DNA of 36,116 bases from Alkalibacterium indicireducens (lineage in GTDB: Bacteria > Bacillota > Bacilli > Lactobacillales > Carnobacteriaceae_A), in NCBI RefSeq assembly GCF_039522005.1, contig NZ_BAAADA010000044.1, positions 1 through 36,116 of the forward strand, written 5' to 3'. The first letter of the stretch is position 1; the number at the start of each line of letters is the position of its first letter. Of this stretch, positions 1 to 7,548 are shown one piece after another. The position numbers were made by a program, and so were the translations under genes. Under the pieces are notes generated by a model, which did not search any database, was not told the origin of the DNA, and saw only the letters and a list, made by a program, of their open reading frames with translations.

Positions 1-63
1 CATTTTAATATTAAAATTGAAGAGTTACCATCTCTAGAAAAAAAGTTTCCGCCAAAGTCTTGA
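1..63 (+). CDS. C-terminal fragment of an unidentified gene (partial, cut by window edge)
   Basis: Frame 1 is open from the first base to a TGA at 61-63 and encodes about 20 residues ending in EKKFPPKS. It runs in the same direction as the metal transporter genes. The fragment is too short to identify, and a 20-codon open stretch can occur by chance. In related Firmicutes a DNA-repair gene (nfo) or a helicase gene often sits here, but the residues do not prove either. It contains a 14-bp palindrome (TTTTAATATTAAAA, 3-16). Confidence 0.3.
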   Translation, partial: HFNIKIEELPSLEKKFPPKS

Positions 64-85
64 CACATACGTTTAACAGATTCAG

Positions 86-114
86 CTGAAAAATGCTGGA
101 TAAAATGCTATACT
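86..114 (+). promoter_or_regulatory. Candidate promoter of adcC-adcB
   Basis: CTGAAA (86-91) and TATACT (109-114) are separated by 17 bp, 36 bp before the adcC start. The -10 is good and the -35 is weak. A TTGACA at 60-65 has no well-spaced -10. I saw no clear Zur or AdcR operator. Confidence 0.4.
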
Positions 115-149
115 TAAGAGCGAATCTATCTAAGAAAGGTCGATAATTT

Positions 150-866
150 ATGCAATATATTACAGTCGATGACCTTGCTTTCCATTATGAAGATGAACCC
201 GTCCTGGAAAATATCTCTTTTGAGGTGAACTCCGGTGATTTTGTCATGCTGACTGGTGAAAACGGGGCAGCAAAAACAACTTTATTACGGAATATCCTGG
301 GACTTCTTAAACCGTCGAAAGGAAACGTCACTCTGTCCAGAACAAATAGGTGGAATGAAAAACTCGTTGTAGGCTATGTTCCTCAGCAGGTTTCTTCATT
401 CAACGCAGGTTTTCCAAGTACTGTTCTGGAACTCGTTCAGTCAGGGAGATATCCTAGAGGACGCTGGTTCAAAAAACTGGATAAAGAAGATAAGGAACAT
501 GTCAGACGATCTCTTGAATCCGTTGGTATGTGGGATATGCGTCACAAGAAAATAGGTGAACTGTCCGGGGGTCAGAAGCAGCGTATTTCGATCGCCCGAG
601 TATTTGCAACGGACCCTGATCTCTTTGTCCTGGATGAACCGACCACAGGTATGGACAGCCATTCCCGTGAAGAATTTTATCGCCTACTTAAGCATAACAG
701 TCAGGATCATGGAAAAGGCATACTGATGGTGACGCATGATCATGAAGAGCTGCGTCAATATGCGAATAAACATATCGAACTGATACGGAAGGAGGATTCC
801 CCTTGGAGATGTTTTTCTATGGATTCATGCAAAGAGCCTTCCAGGCATCATTCCTCATCTCACTGA
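150..866 (+). CDS. adcC: Metal (probably zinc) ABC transporter, ATP-binding protein
   Basis: Cytoplasmic ATPase of a high-affinity metal importer of the AdcC/ZnuC branch. Of its 238 residues, the Walker A motif is GENGAAKTT (about 36-44), the Q-loop is YVPQQ, the signature is LSGGQKQR, Walker B is LFVLDEPTT and the switch His is in VTHDHEE. The Ala before the Walker A Lys replaces the usual Gly; from memory this is common in Firmicutes AdcC/ZnuC proteins, so it is not read as inactivating. The segment SSFNAGFPSTVLELVQSGRY is typical of the zinc branch. The tail holds WRCFSMDSC and HHSSSH, a possible metal-binding cluster. The last 64 nt overlap the permease gene. The SD is AAAGG before the ATG. 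Zinc rather than manganese is inferred from similarity; no substrate-binding protein is in view. Confidence 0.88.
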   Translation: MQYITVDDLAFHYEDEPVLENISFEVNSGDFVMLTGENGAAKTTLLRNILGLLKPSKGNVTLSRTNRWNEKLVVGYVPQQVSSFNAGFPSTVLELVQSGRYPRGRWFKKLDKEDKEHVRRSLESVGMWDMRHKKIGELSGGQKQRISIARVFATDPDLFVLDEPTTGMDSHSREEFYRLLKHNSQDHGKGILMVTHDHEELRQYANKHIELIRKEDSPWRCFSMDSCKEPSRHHSSSH

Positions 867-1660
867 TTGCGCCAGTTCTGGGGCTTTTTCTGATTTTGAG
901 AAGACAGTCTCTGATTGCGGATACCCTCTCGCATATATCGCTTGCCGGGGTGGCACTTGGGATGCTGTTAGGTACTGACCCGACCTGGACAAATATTATC
1001 GTCGTGATAGGCGTAGCCATCTTACTGGAGTATCTTCGAATGATATACCGGACATATTCTGAAATATCAGTAGCAATGTTGATGTCCGGAGGGATGGCAG
1101 TCGCTCTGGTTCTTCTAGGTCTGAACGAAGGCGGTGCATCACTGAATATCAACCAGTTCCTGTTCGGATCCATCGTTACGATAAGCCAGCAGCAGATCTG
1201 GCTTCTGCTTGGCTTGACCCTGGCGATCGGGAGCTTATACATTATTTTCAGAAAACCGATGTATATTCTGACGTTTGATGAAGATACGGCATTTACAGCT
1301 GGCCTTCCGATTAAGCGTATGTCGATTCTGTTCAACGTACTGACCGGTGTGACGATAGCAGTCATCATGCCAATTGTAGGCGCCTTACTAGTGTCGGCGA
1401 TTATTATTCTCCCAGCTGCAATTTCCATGCGGTTAAGCAAGAGTTTTAATGGCGTTATCCTTATCGGCATAGTCATTGCAGTTATCGGAATGCTGAGCGG
1501 TCTCACTGCTTCGTATCAATACGGTACACCGCCAGGAGCATCGATCACTCTGATATTTATTTTCATTTTTGGGTTGACCACTGCTATAAAGAAACTATTC
1601 TCGGCCTCCCAGTATGAACGACTGACCCGTCGCAGAAATATAACTGGCGATACAGATTAA
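803..1660 (+). CDS. adcB: Metal (probably zinc) ABC transporter, permease
   Basis: Integral membrane permease of the ABC-3 family, the partner of the preceding ATPase. It has 285 residues, normal for the family, with about seven to nine hydrophobic segments and a short charged C-terminus (YERLTRRR). The TTG start at 803 is chosen because GGAGG at 791-795 lies 7 nt upstream; the ATG at 809 would be 13 nt away. The N-terminus MEMFFYGFMQRAFQAS resembles family members. The gene overlaps adcC by 64 nt, so translation is probably coupled. The Fur-type regulator often found next in Bacillus and Listeria is absent: a strong terminator follows. Confidence 0.87.
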   Translation: MEMFFYGFMQRAFQASFLISLIAPVLGLFLILRRQSLIADTLSHISLAGVALGMLLGTDPTWTNIIVVIGVAILLEYLRMIYRTYSEISVAMLMSGGMAVALVLLGLNEGGASLNINQFLFGSIVTISQQQIWLLLGLTLAIGSLYIIFRKPMYILTFDEDTAFTAGLPIKRMSILFNVLTGVTIAVIMPIVGALLVSAIIILPAAISMRLSKSFNGVILIGIVIAVIGMLSGLTASYQYGTPPGASITLIFIFIFGLTTAIKKLFSASQYERLTRRRNITGDTD

Positions 1661-1678
1661 TTTGCAAGATAAAAAAGT

Positions 1679-1724
1679 GACCCTCAACCAAGGACAGGTG
1701 ATTCTTCCTTGATTGAGGGTCTTT
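1679..1724 (+). terminator. Intrinsic terminator of adcC-adcB
   Basis: Left arm 1679-1694 (GACCCTCAACCAAGGA) pairs with 1706-1721 with one C-A mismatch in 16 pairs and a short T-run after it. Confidence 0.85.
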
Positions 1725-2011
1725 GTGCGAATGTTGTCATAAAATTATCCGAACTGTCTGAGATTCAGTCGGGCATGGATGATAGAATGGTAATGATTGA
1801 TTACATATTAATGTGGACTAGGTTTGAAGCAGACGATTGGAGAAGAAAATGGCAGCCGGTTTCTGATCGTATTGCTTAACACGTTTAGAAAAGAGTCTAC
1901 ATCTCTTTTTTCCTTCTGCCTCATCAGGGAAAAGATTACCCTTTTGGAGAAAAAGATAAAGGAATAAATGTGGTAAGTTACTGAACAAGCTTTTTATAGA
2001 TGTCAGCATAG
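1725..2011. other. Gene-poor stretch between adcB and the orphan terminator
   Basis: No convincing gene. The best plus-strand frame is ATG 1775 to TAA 1879 (34 residues, rich in Trp, Arg and Asp), but it lacks a Shine-Dalgarno and resembles nothing I recognise. I found no well-formed promoter. A terminator-like hairpin directly follows (2012-2040), so the stretch may be a decayed gene or yield a short RNA. Confidence 0.4.
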
Positions 2012-2040
2012 AGGGATGCCTATCGATGGCATCCCTTTTT
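2012..2040 (+). terminator. Orphan intrinsic terminator upstream of pyc
   Basis: AGGGATGCC (2012-2020) pairs perfectly with GGCATCCCT (2028-2036) around a TATCGAT loop and is followed by T's. It stands about 290 bp after the adcB terminator with no gene between them, and 50 bp before the pyc promoter. Confidence 0.75.
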
Positions 2041-2067
2041 GATTTCTGAGACAATGAAAAATATTCT

Positions 2068-2096
2068 TTTCTTATGGAGCCAATCTCTGGTAAAAT
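2068..2096 (+). promoter_or_regulatory. Candidate pyc promoter with extended -10
   Basis: TGGTAAAAT (2088-2096) is an extended -10 (TGn plus TAAAAT). The -35 at 17 bp (TTTCTT) is poor. It lies 63 bp before the pyc start and downstream of the orphan terminator. Confidence 0.5.
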
Positions 2097-2159
2097 AGAG
2101 AGTAAGGTTAAAATAGAATGATAATTAGTCAAATCAAATAAGGTTGAGGTGAAGACTTA

Positions 2160-5100
2160 ATGAAGAAAGTATTGGTTGCCAACAGGGGCGAGATTGCTAT
2201 CCGAATATTTAGAGCCCTGCATGAATTAAGGATTTCAACGGTTGCTATATACGCTCAGGAGGACGAAGCGAGCGTTCACCGGTTTAAAGCAGATGAAGCT
2301 TATCTGGTGGGAGAAGGAAAGAAGCCCATCGATGCATACTTAGACATTGAAAGCATTATTGCTATTGCTAAAGATTCGGGTGCTGAAGCGATCCATCCTG
2401 GATACGGGTTCTTATCTGAAAATCTGGGCTTTGCAGAACGCTGTGAAGAGGAAGGGATCATTTTCATCGGACCGGAAACGCGTCATCTGGATGTGTTTGG
2501 AGATAAACTGAAAGCTAAGGAAGTAGCCAAAGAAGCAGGTATTCCTACTATTCCAGGAACAGACGGGCCGGTCGACAGTGTTGAAGAGGTCAAGGCATTC
2601 GGACGCACATTCGGATATCCGATCATGATGAAAGCCGCTTTAGGTGGCGGTGGACGCGGTATGCGTGTAGCTCATAACGAAGCCGAAGCTGAAGAAGGAT
2701 TCGAGCGGGCAAGGAGTGAAGCGAAAGCGGCGTTTGGCCGTGACGATATTTACGTCGAACGCTATATTTCCAACCCCAAGCATATCGAAGTTCAAATCCT
2801 CGGGGACAGTCATGGGAATATCGTCCACCTGTATGAACGAGACTGTTCTGTTCAAAGACGTCACCAGAAAGTAGTCGAAGTAGCTCCATGTGTAGACCTG
2901 TCTCCTTCAGTGAGAGAAGAACTGTGCCAAACAGCGGTCAAACTCATGAAGCATGTCGACTATGTCAACGCAGGGACAGTAGAGTTTCTGCTTGAAAACG
3001 ACGAATTTTTCTTTATTGAAGTAAACCCCCGTGTACAAGTTGAGCATACGATCACTGAAATGGTGACCGGAATCGATATCGTTCAGAGCCAGATTCTGAT
3101 CGCTCAAGGAAAAAATCTGTTTGAAGAAGTCGGACTACCTCATCAGGAAGATATCCGACTGAACGGTGCAGCTATTCAGTGCCGGATTACAACTGAAGAT
3201 CCAGCAAATGGCTTCCTTCCTGATACTGGGAAAATCAATACGTACCGCTCGCCGGGTGGGTTTGGTATTCGACTGGATGCAGGGAATGGTTTCCAAGGGT
3301 CAGTCGTTACTCCATTTTTCGATTCACTCTTAGTTAAACTGTCTGTTCAGGCAATGGACTATGAAAAAGCTGTTCAGAAAATGACACGGTCTCTGATCGA
3401 ATTCAGAATTCGAGGCGTAAAAACTAATATTCCCTTCCTGATCAACGTACTCAAGCACCCTGAGTTTTCTTCAGGGAAAGCGACGACACGATTTATTGAT
3501 GAAACACCGGAACTTTTCGAGTATTCAAAGCTGAGAGACAGAGGGAATAAATCTCTAAAGTATATCGGAAATGTAACAGTCAATGGGTTCCCGGGAATCG
3601 GAAAAGTAGAGAAAAAAGCGTACAAGAAACCAAGAATGCCGGAGAAGCTGATCCTTCCTTCTGAAGATATCGTCTATCCTAAACATATTCTGGATACAGA
3701 TGGTCCCGAAGCAGTAGCCCAGTGGCTTAAAGAACAGAACTCAGTCCTGATGACTGATACGACGTTCAGAGATGCCCACCAGAGTCTGCTGGCAACACGT
3801 ATGCGTTCGAAAGATATGCTGGCAATTGCTGAACAGACTGAGCAGGCGATACCTGAACTCTTCTCTCTGGAAATGTGGGGAGGCGCCACATTTGATGTGT
3901 CTTACCGCTTCCTGACCGAAGACCCATGGGAGCGTCTAAGAAAACTCCGTCAGAAAATGCCGAATACTTTACTCCAGATGCTCTTCAGAGGATCGAACGG
4001 TGTTGGGTATGAAAATCTGCCGGATAATGTCCTTCAGGAATTCATCCGTCTGGCAGCAGCTAACGGAATCGATGTCTTTAGAATATTTGACAGCCTGAAC
4101 TGGCTTCCTCAGATGGAGAAAAGTATTCAGTTTGTTAGGGATGAGAACAAGATAGCAGAAACGGCCATCTGCTACACGGGTGACTTGAACGATCCGTCTC
4201 AGACTAAGTATACGATGGATTACTATAAGCGGATGGCAAGAGAGCTGGAAGCAATGGGCGCCCATATTCTTGCAATCAAAGATATGGCAGGACTGCTTAA
4301 ACCGCATGCTGCCTATCGTCTGATCCGCGAACTGAAAAACACTGTGAAGATACCGATTCATCTGCATACGCATGACACGAGCGGAAATGGCGTCTATACC
4401 TATGGTGCGGCGATTCGTGCCGGTGTTGACATTGTCGATGTCGCTCAGAGTGCATTAAGTGGAAAAACAAGTCAGCCGAGCATGAGCAGTCTGTATTATG
4501 CACTGGAAGGAACATCCCATGCGCCTAATTTCAATATACAGAATGTAGAGCAGCTGAACCGATACTGGGAAGATACACGTAAATACTATGCTGATTTTGA
4601 AGAAGGCATGCCTGCTGCGTCTACTGAAGTCTATACGCACCAGATGCCTGGTGGACAGTACACGAACCTCAAACAGCAGGCCAAAGGGGTCGGCCTTGAG
4701 GATCGCTGGGACGATATCAAAGCGGCTTATGCTGTCGTGAACCATATGTTCGGGGATATTGTCAAAGTAACGCCGTCTTCCAAAGTAGTAGGAGACATGG
4801 CTCTGTTCATGATTCAAAATGACCTGACCGAACAGGACATTTACGATAAAGGAGAGGACATCGATTTTCCTAAATCAGTTGTCAACTTCTTTAAAGGTGA
4901 GCTCGGCAGACCCGAAGGCGGATTCCCGAAACGTCTGCAGGAGATCGTTCTCAAAGGAGACAAACCGCTTGAGAAAAGACCAGGGGAATACAAGGAGCCG
5001 ATGGATTTTGAGAAGGTCAAGGCTGAGCTCGGCGAACACCTGGACAGAGAACCGAGTATGGAAGAGGTCATCAGTTACATCATGTATCCACAGGTCTTCC

Positions 5101-5591
5101 TGGATTACACCTTCTTCTATAATATGTATGGAGAAGTGAACAAGTTTGATACACCGACCTTCTTCTACGGCATGCGTATGGGTGAGCAGATCGAAGTGAC
5201 TCTTGAAAAAGGGAAAACGTTGATCATCAAGCTGAATCAGATTGGTGACCCTGATCTGGAAGGTAACCGTACCCTTTACTTTGAACTGAACGGCCAGGCC
5301 CGTCAGATTGAAATTCAGGACAAGAGTGTAACGACGACCAAAGCGGTCCGCAAGAAAGCTGAACCGTCCAATAAAGGACATATTGGTGCAACGATGCCCG
5401 GTTCTGTTCTTCAGGTTCTGGTCAAGCGTGGTGACAAAGTCGAAAAAGGTGCACCGATTGTTATAACTGAGGCAATGAAGATGGAAACGACGATCCGTTC
5501 GTCAATTGCCGGACGAGTTGAACGCTTATTTGTCAAAGAAGGCGATCAGATTCAGTCTAATGATTTGCTTGTTGAAATTGAAACTAAATAA
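2160..5591 (+). CDS. pyc: Pyruvate carboxylase
   Basis: Biotin-dependent cytoplasmic enzyme that carboxylates pyruvate to oxaloacetate with ATP and bicarbonate. The 1143 residues match the single-chain family length. Domains in order: biotin carboxylase (about 1-450, with the glycine-rich ATP loop GGGGRGMRVA and EVNPRVQVEHT), carboxyltransferase (about 530-820, beginning TDTTFRDAHQSLLATRMR), the allosteric/tetramerisation region, and the biotin carrier domain with EAMKM, biotinyl Lys at about residue 1107. SD GAGGTGA (2146-2152) fixes the ATG. It is monocistronic: own promoter, and a terminator right after. Oxaloacetate from it could supply aspartate for the aspartate decarboxylase encoded at 15201. 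Some lactic-acid-bacterial homologues are inhibited by c-di-AMP; that is family knowledge and cannot be read here. Confidence 0.98.
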   Translation: MKKVLVANRGEIAIRIFRALHELRISTVAIYAQEDEASVHRFKADEAYLVGEGKKPIDAYLDIESIIAIAKDSGAEAIHPGYGFLSENLGFAERCEEEGIIFIGPETRHLDVFGDKLKAKEVAKEAGIPTIPGTDGPVDSVEEVKAFGRTFGYPIMMKAALGGGGRGMRVAHNEAEAEEGFERARSEAKAAFGRDDIYVERYISNPKHIEVQILGDSHGNIVHLYERDCSVQRRHQKVVEVAPCVDLSPSVREELCQTAVKLMKHVDYVNAGTVEFLLENDEFFFIEVNPRVQVEHTITEMVTGIDIVQSQILIAQGKNLFEEVGLPHQEDIRLNGAAIQCRITTEDPANGFLPDTGKINTYRSPGGFGIRLDAGNGFQGSVVTPFFDSLLVKLSVQAMDYEKAVQKMTRSLIEFRIRGVKTNIPFLINVLKHPEFSSGKATTRFIDETPELFEYSKLRDRGNKSLKYIGNVTVNGFPGIGKVEKKAYKKPRMPEKLILPSEDIVYPKHILDTDGPEAVAQWLKEQNSVLMTDTTFRDAHQSLLATRMRSKDMLAIAEQTEQAIPELFSLEMWGGATFDVSYRFLTEDPWERLRKLRQKMPNTLLQMLFRGSNGVGYENLPDNVLQEFIRLAAANGIDVFRIFDSLNWLPQMEKSIQFVRDENKIAETAICYTGDLNDPSQTKYTMDYYKRMARELEAMGAHILAIKDMAGLLKPHAAYRLIRELKNTVKIPIHLHTHDTSGNGVYTYGAAIRAGVDIVDVAQSALSGKTSQPSMSSLYYALEGTSHAPNFNIQNVEQLNRYWEDTRKYYADFEEGMPAASTEVYTHQMPGGQYTNLKQQAKGVGLEDRWDDIKAAYAVVNHMFGDIVKVTPSSKVVGDMALFMIQNDLTEQDIYDKGEDIDFPKSVVNFFKGELGRPEGGFPKRLQEIVLKGDKPLEKRPGEYKEPMDFEKVKAELGEHLDREPSMEEVISYIMYPQVFLDYTFFYNMYGEVNKFDTPTFFYGMRMGEQIEVTLEKGKTLIIKLNQIGDPDLEGNRTLYFELNGQARQIEIQDKSVTTTKAVRKKAEPSNKGHIGATMPGSVLQVLVKRGDKVEKGAPIVITEAMKMETTIRSSIAGRVERLFVKEGDQIQSNDLLVEIETK

Positions 5592-5602
5592 AATTTTTGG
5601 TG

Positions 5603-5636
5603 AAGAGACCCTTGGCAGACGGGTCTCTTTTCTTTT
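5603..5636 (+). terminator. Intrinsic terminator of pyc
   Basis: AAGAGACCC (5603-5611) pairs with GGGTCTCTT (5621-5629), followed by a T-rich tract. The IS200 element begins just beyond it. Confidence 0.88.
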
Positions 5637-5649
5637 TCTGTACTTTGAA

Positions 5650-5672
5650 AACCCCCGGCTATGCCGGGGGTT
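5650..5672 (+). repeat. Left-end hairpin of the IS200 element
   Basis: AACCCCCGGC (5650-5659), loop TAT, GCCGGGGGTT (5663-5672): ten perfect pairs. In this family the transposase recognises such structures on single-stranded DNA. A second small stem (GTGGGG...CCTCAC, about 5689-5710) follows in the 5' leader of tnpA. Confidence 0.8.
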
Positions 5673-5771
5673 AAGGATAGCTTTCAGCGTGGGGTCAAAA
5701 AAAGCCTCACTTCATGATAAGATAAAGTTGGTTTCCCGACCACTTACTCAAATCATTGAAGGAGGCGTCCC

Positions 5772-6281
5772 ATGAAGGACAAGAACAGTTTAGCACATTC
5801 ACAATGGAGATGTAAGTATCACATCGTTTCCGCACACAAGTACAGAAGACAGATAATATATGGCAAGTATAAACAGAGCATCGGTGAGATTATCCGAGAA
5901 CTTTGTCAGAGAAAAGGAGTGGAAATACACGAAGCGAATGCGTGCAAGGATCACATTCATATGTTAGTTAGTATCCCACCAAAGTTGAGTGTATCTCAGT
6001 TCATGGGGTATTTGAAAGGAAAAAGTAGCCTGATGATTTTCGATCGACATGCCAATTTGAAATACCGATATGGGAATCGAAAGTTCTGGTGTCGGGGGTA
6101 TTTTGTCGACACAGTCGGTCGAAATAGAAAACAGATCGAAGAGTATATTAGGAATCAGCTTCGAGAAGACTATATGAGCGATCAACTGACATTATTCGAA
6201 GAATATGATCCGTTCACCGGACATAAGAACAAGAAAAAACAAACGATTCTTTTAGAATCAGTGAGTAAGTGTGGTGCATAA
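5772..6281 (+). CDS. tnpA: IS200/IS605-family transposase TnpA (Y1 HUH)
   Basis: Single-strand transposase that cuts and rejoins element ends through a 5'-phosphotyrosine. It has 169 residues, slightly longer than typical IS200 TnpA (about 150). The HUH metal-binding motif is H61-I-H63 in KDHIHMLV and the catalytic tyrosine is probably Y125 in EEYIRNQ; both are intact, so the protein looks active. The start ATG is supported by GGAGG at 5761-5765. The N-terminus SLAHSQWRCKYHIV matches the IS200 pattern, as does the Trp-rich core RKFWCRGYFVDTVG. The extra length is a Lys-rich C-terminal tail. No tnpB accompanies it. Confidence 0.95.
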   Translation: MKDKNSLAHSQWRCKYHIVSAHKYRRQIIYGKYKQSIGEIIRELCQRKGVEIHEANACKDHIHMLVSIPPKLSVSQFMGYLKGKSSLMIFDRHANLKYRYGNRKFWCRGYFVDTVGRNRKQIEEYIRNQLREDYMSDQLTLFEEYDPFTGHKNKKKQTILLESVSKCGA

Positions 6282-6344
6282 GGGAAACCCACTCAGTGGG
6301 CCTTTCAGGCCGAGGCCGGTAAGAGAGGCTTTCAGCCGCAGAGC

Positions 6345-6370
6345 AAACCACCAGTTCACACTGGTGGTTT
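6345..6370 (+). repeat. Right-end hairpin of the IS200 element
   Basis: AAACCACCAG (6345-6354), loop TTCACA, CTGGTGGTTT (6361-6370): ten perfect pairs. Three small hairpins lie between tnpA and this end: 6288-6300 (CCCACTCAGTGGG), 6299-6311 (GGCCTTTCAGGCC) and 6327-6337 (GGCTTTCAGCC). Confidence 0.8.
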
Positions 6371-6416
6371 TGATTTTTCAAGAATAAATTATTGATACTG
6401 ACGAAAAGAAATCACA

Positions 6417-6471
6417 ATAAACGAACATTTATTATTTAAAGCAATAAAAAACCTATGAATTTCCGAATAAA
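6417..6471 (+). promoter_or_regulatory. Two PurBox-like sites upstream of purR
   Basis: ATAAACGAACATT (6417-6429) and ATTTCCGAATAAA (6459-6471) each differ by one or two bases from the lactic-acid-bacterial PurBox AWWWCCGAACWWT as I recall it. They lie in the same orientation, 42 bp apart, before the purR start, which suggests autoregulation. A possible -10 (TAGAAT, 6477-6482) follows the second box. Confidence 0.5.
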
Positions 6472-6495
6472 AGAGGTAGAATAGTCAGTAATAGA

Positions 6496-6513
6496 ATGTA
6501 ATGTACGTTACAT
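6496..6513. promoter_or_regulatory. 18-bp palindrome just before the purR ribosome-binding site
   Basis: ATGTAA (6496-6501) and TTACAT (6508-6513) flank a near-symmetric centre, with one mismatched pair in the 18 bp. It would lie in the leader or at the start site of purR. The half sites resemble GlnR/TnrA boxes, but the spacing is one base short. The binding protein is unknown. Confidence 0.5.
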
Positions 6514-6531
6514 AATGAGGTGAAAGTAAAA

Positions 6532-7353
6532 ATGAAAGTAAAACGCAGCGAACGACTAATCGATATTACACATTATCTGATTGAACATCCCCACACATTG
6601 ATTCCACTCACTCTGTTTTCAAAACGGTATGAGTCCGCAAAATCAAGCATCAGTGAAGATCTTACCATTGTAAAAGAAACATTTGCCAAAAGAGGCATCG
6701 GCTTCCTTGAGACTCTGCCCGGAGCAGCTGGAGGAGTCAAATATATTCCAAAGATGAAAGCAGAAGATGTTGAGCTGTTTATCCGCGACTTGTGTGAAGA
6801 GCTGAATTATTCCAAGCGACTGCTCCCCGGTGGATATGTCTATCTGTCTGATATGCTGGGGGATCCAAAATGGCTGAGGGGAATCGGACGAGTTATCGCT
6901 TCCCAATATATGGATAAAGACGTGGACAGTGTGATGACTGTTGCGACTAAGGGGGTGCCGATCGCTCAGTCCGTGGCCTTTTATCTGAATGTTCCATTTG
7001 TTATTGTCAGAAGAGACTCAAAAGTGACTGAAGGGTCCACCGTCAGCATCAACTATGTGTCCGGATCATCTTCCGATAGAGTGGAGAAAATGGAGCTGTC
7101 CAGAAGAAGTCTGGACATGGGTTCAAAGGTGCTGATCGTAGATGACTTCCTGAAAGGCGGAGGTACGGTCAACGGCATGATCAGCCTGATCGAAGAATTC
7201 AATTCTGAAGTAGTTGGCGCAACGGTTATTGCTGAAAATATATTTAATGGGGAACGTTCAGTGAAAGATTACACCTCACTGATCAAAGTGGATAAGGTCA
7301 ACACACAGGACCGCACGATCGAAGTATCTCCTGGAAACTTCTCTATCGAGTAA
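6532..7353 (+). CDS. purR: Purine operon regulator PurR
   Basis: DNA-binding regulator of purine synthesis that senses PRPP, of the Firmicutes PurR type. It has an N-terminal winged-helix domain (about 1-70) and a phosphoribosyltransferase-like domain with the PRPP motif VLIVDDFLKGGGTV at about 200-213. The longest frame begins with a GTG at 6520, but that GTG overlaps the Shine-Dalgarno GAGGTGA (6517-6523). The ATG at 6532 is correctly spaced and gives 273 residues, close to the usual 270-285. PurBox-like sites upstream suggest self-control. In the wider family it represses (Bacillus) or activates (Lactococcus) pur genes; which applies here cannot be seen. glmU follows further downstream, as in many Firmicutes, but with insertions between. 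Confidence 0.96.
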   Translation: MKVKRSERLIDITHYLIEHPHTLIPLTLFSKRYESAKSSISEDLTIVKETFAKRGIGFLETLPGAAGGVKYIPKMKAEDVELFIRDLCEELNYSKRLLPGGYVYLSDMLGDPKWLRGIGRVIASQYMDKDVDSVMTVATKGVPIAQSVAFYLNVPFVIVRRDSKVTEGSTVSINYVSGSSSDRVEKMELSRRSLDMGSKVLIVDDFLKGGGTVNGMISLIEEFNSEVVGATVIAENIFNGERSVKDYTSLIKVDKVNTQDRTIEVSPGNFSIE

Positions 7354-7440
7354 GCTATGGCAGCTATTGTTGGCTGGAAAATCAGTGAGTAATGCCCACT
7401 GAGGGACTATCTCGAGTTGAGTAGTAAATAAATGGAATAT

Positions 7441-7481
7441 CATTGCCCACTCAGCGTCTATATCAGTCTGAGTGGGCAATG
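7441..7481. repeat. Perfect 14-bp inverted repeat after purR
   Basis: CATTGCCCACTCAG (7441-7454) and CTGAGTGGGCAATG (7468-7481) are exact complements with a 13-nt loop. No T-run follows, so this is not the terminator. A partial copy (TGCCCACTGAG, 7393-7403) lies 50 bp upstream inside a smaller hairpin (TCAGTG 7382-7387 with CACTGA 7397-7402). Confidence 0.8.
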
Positions 7482-7498
7482 AATAAATGACAAAAAGG

Positions 7499-7524
7499 AA
7501 AGCCTGCCATCTCCGGCAGGCTTT
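7499..7524. terminator. Terminator shared by convergent purR and the stress gene
   Basis: AAAGCCTGCC (7499-7508) pairs with GGCAGGCTTT (7515-7524) around ATCTCC. T's follow on the plus strand, and the minus-strand exit is also T-rich, so it probably acts in both directions. Confidence 0.85.
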
Positions 7525-7548
7525 TTACTTATTCAGAAATCTTTCAGT

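Larger units (their letters stand above)
5650..6370 (+). mobile_element. IS200/IS605-family element, IS200 type (tnpA only)
   Basis: About 0.72 kb, the usual size of an IS200. It has no terminal inverted repeats; each end carries a subterminal hairpin (5650-5672 and 6345-6370) as in single-strand peel-and-paste transposition. The only gene is tnpA. It sits downstream of the pyc terminator and upstream of the purR control region, so it breaks no gene. The exact cleavage sites lie outside the hairpins and cannot be fixed without an empty site. Confidence 0.88.

Noticed and set aside
258..300. Defective Walker A motif in the metal-transporter ATPase
   Set aside because: The Ala in GENGAAKTT is, to my knowledge, common in the Firmicutes AdcC/ZnuC branch, and all other motifs are intact.
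6496..6513. GlnR/TnrA site before purR
   Set aside because: The consensus has seven bases between half sites; this has six. Kept only as an unassigned palindrome.
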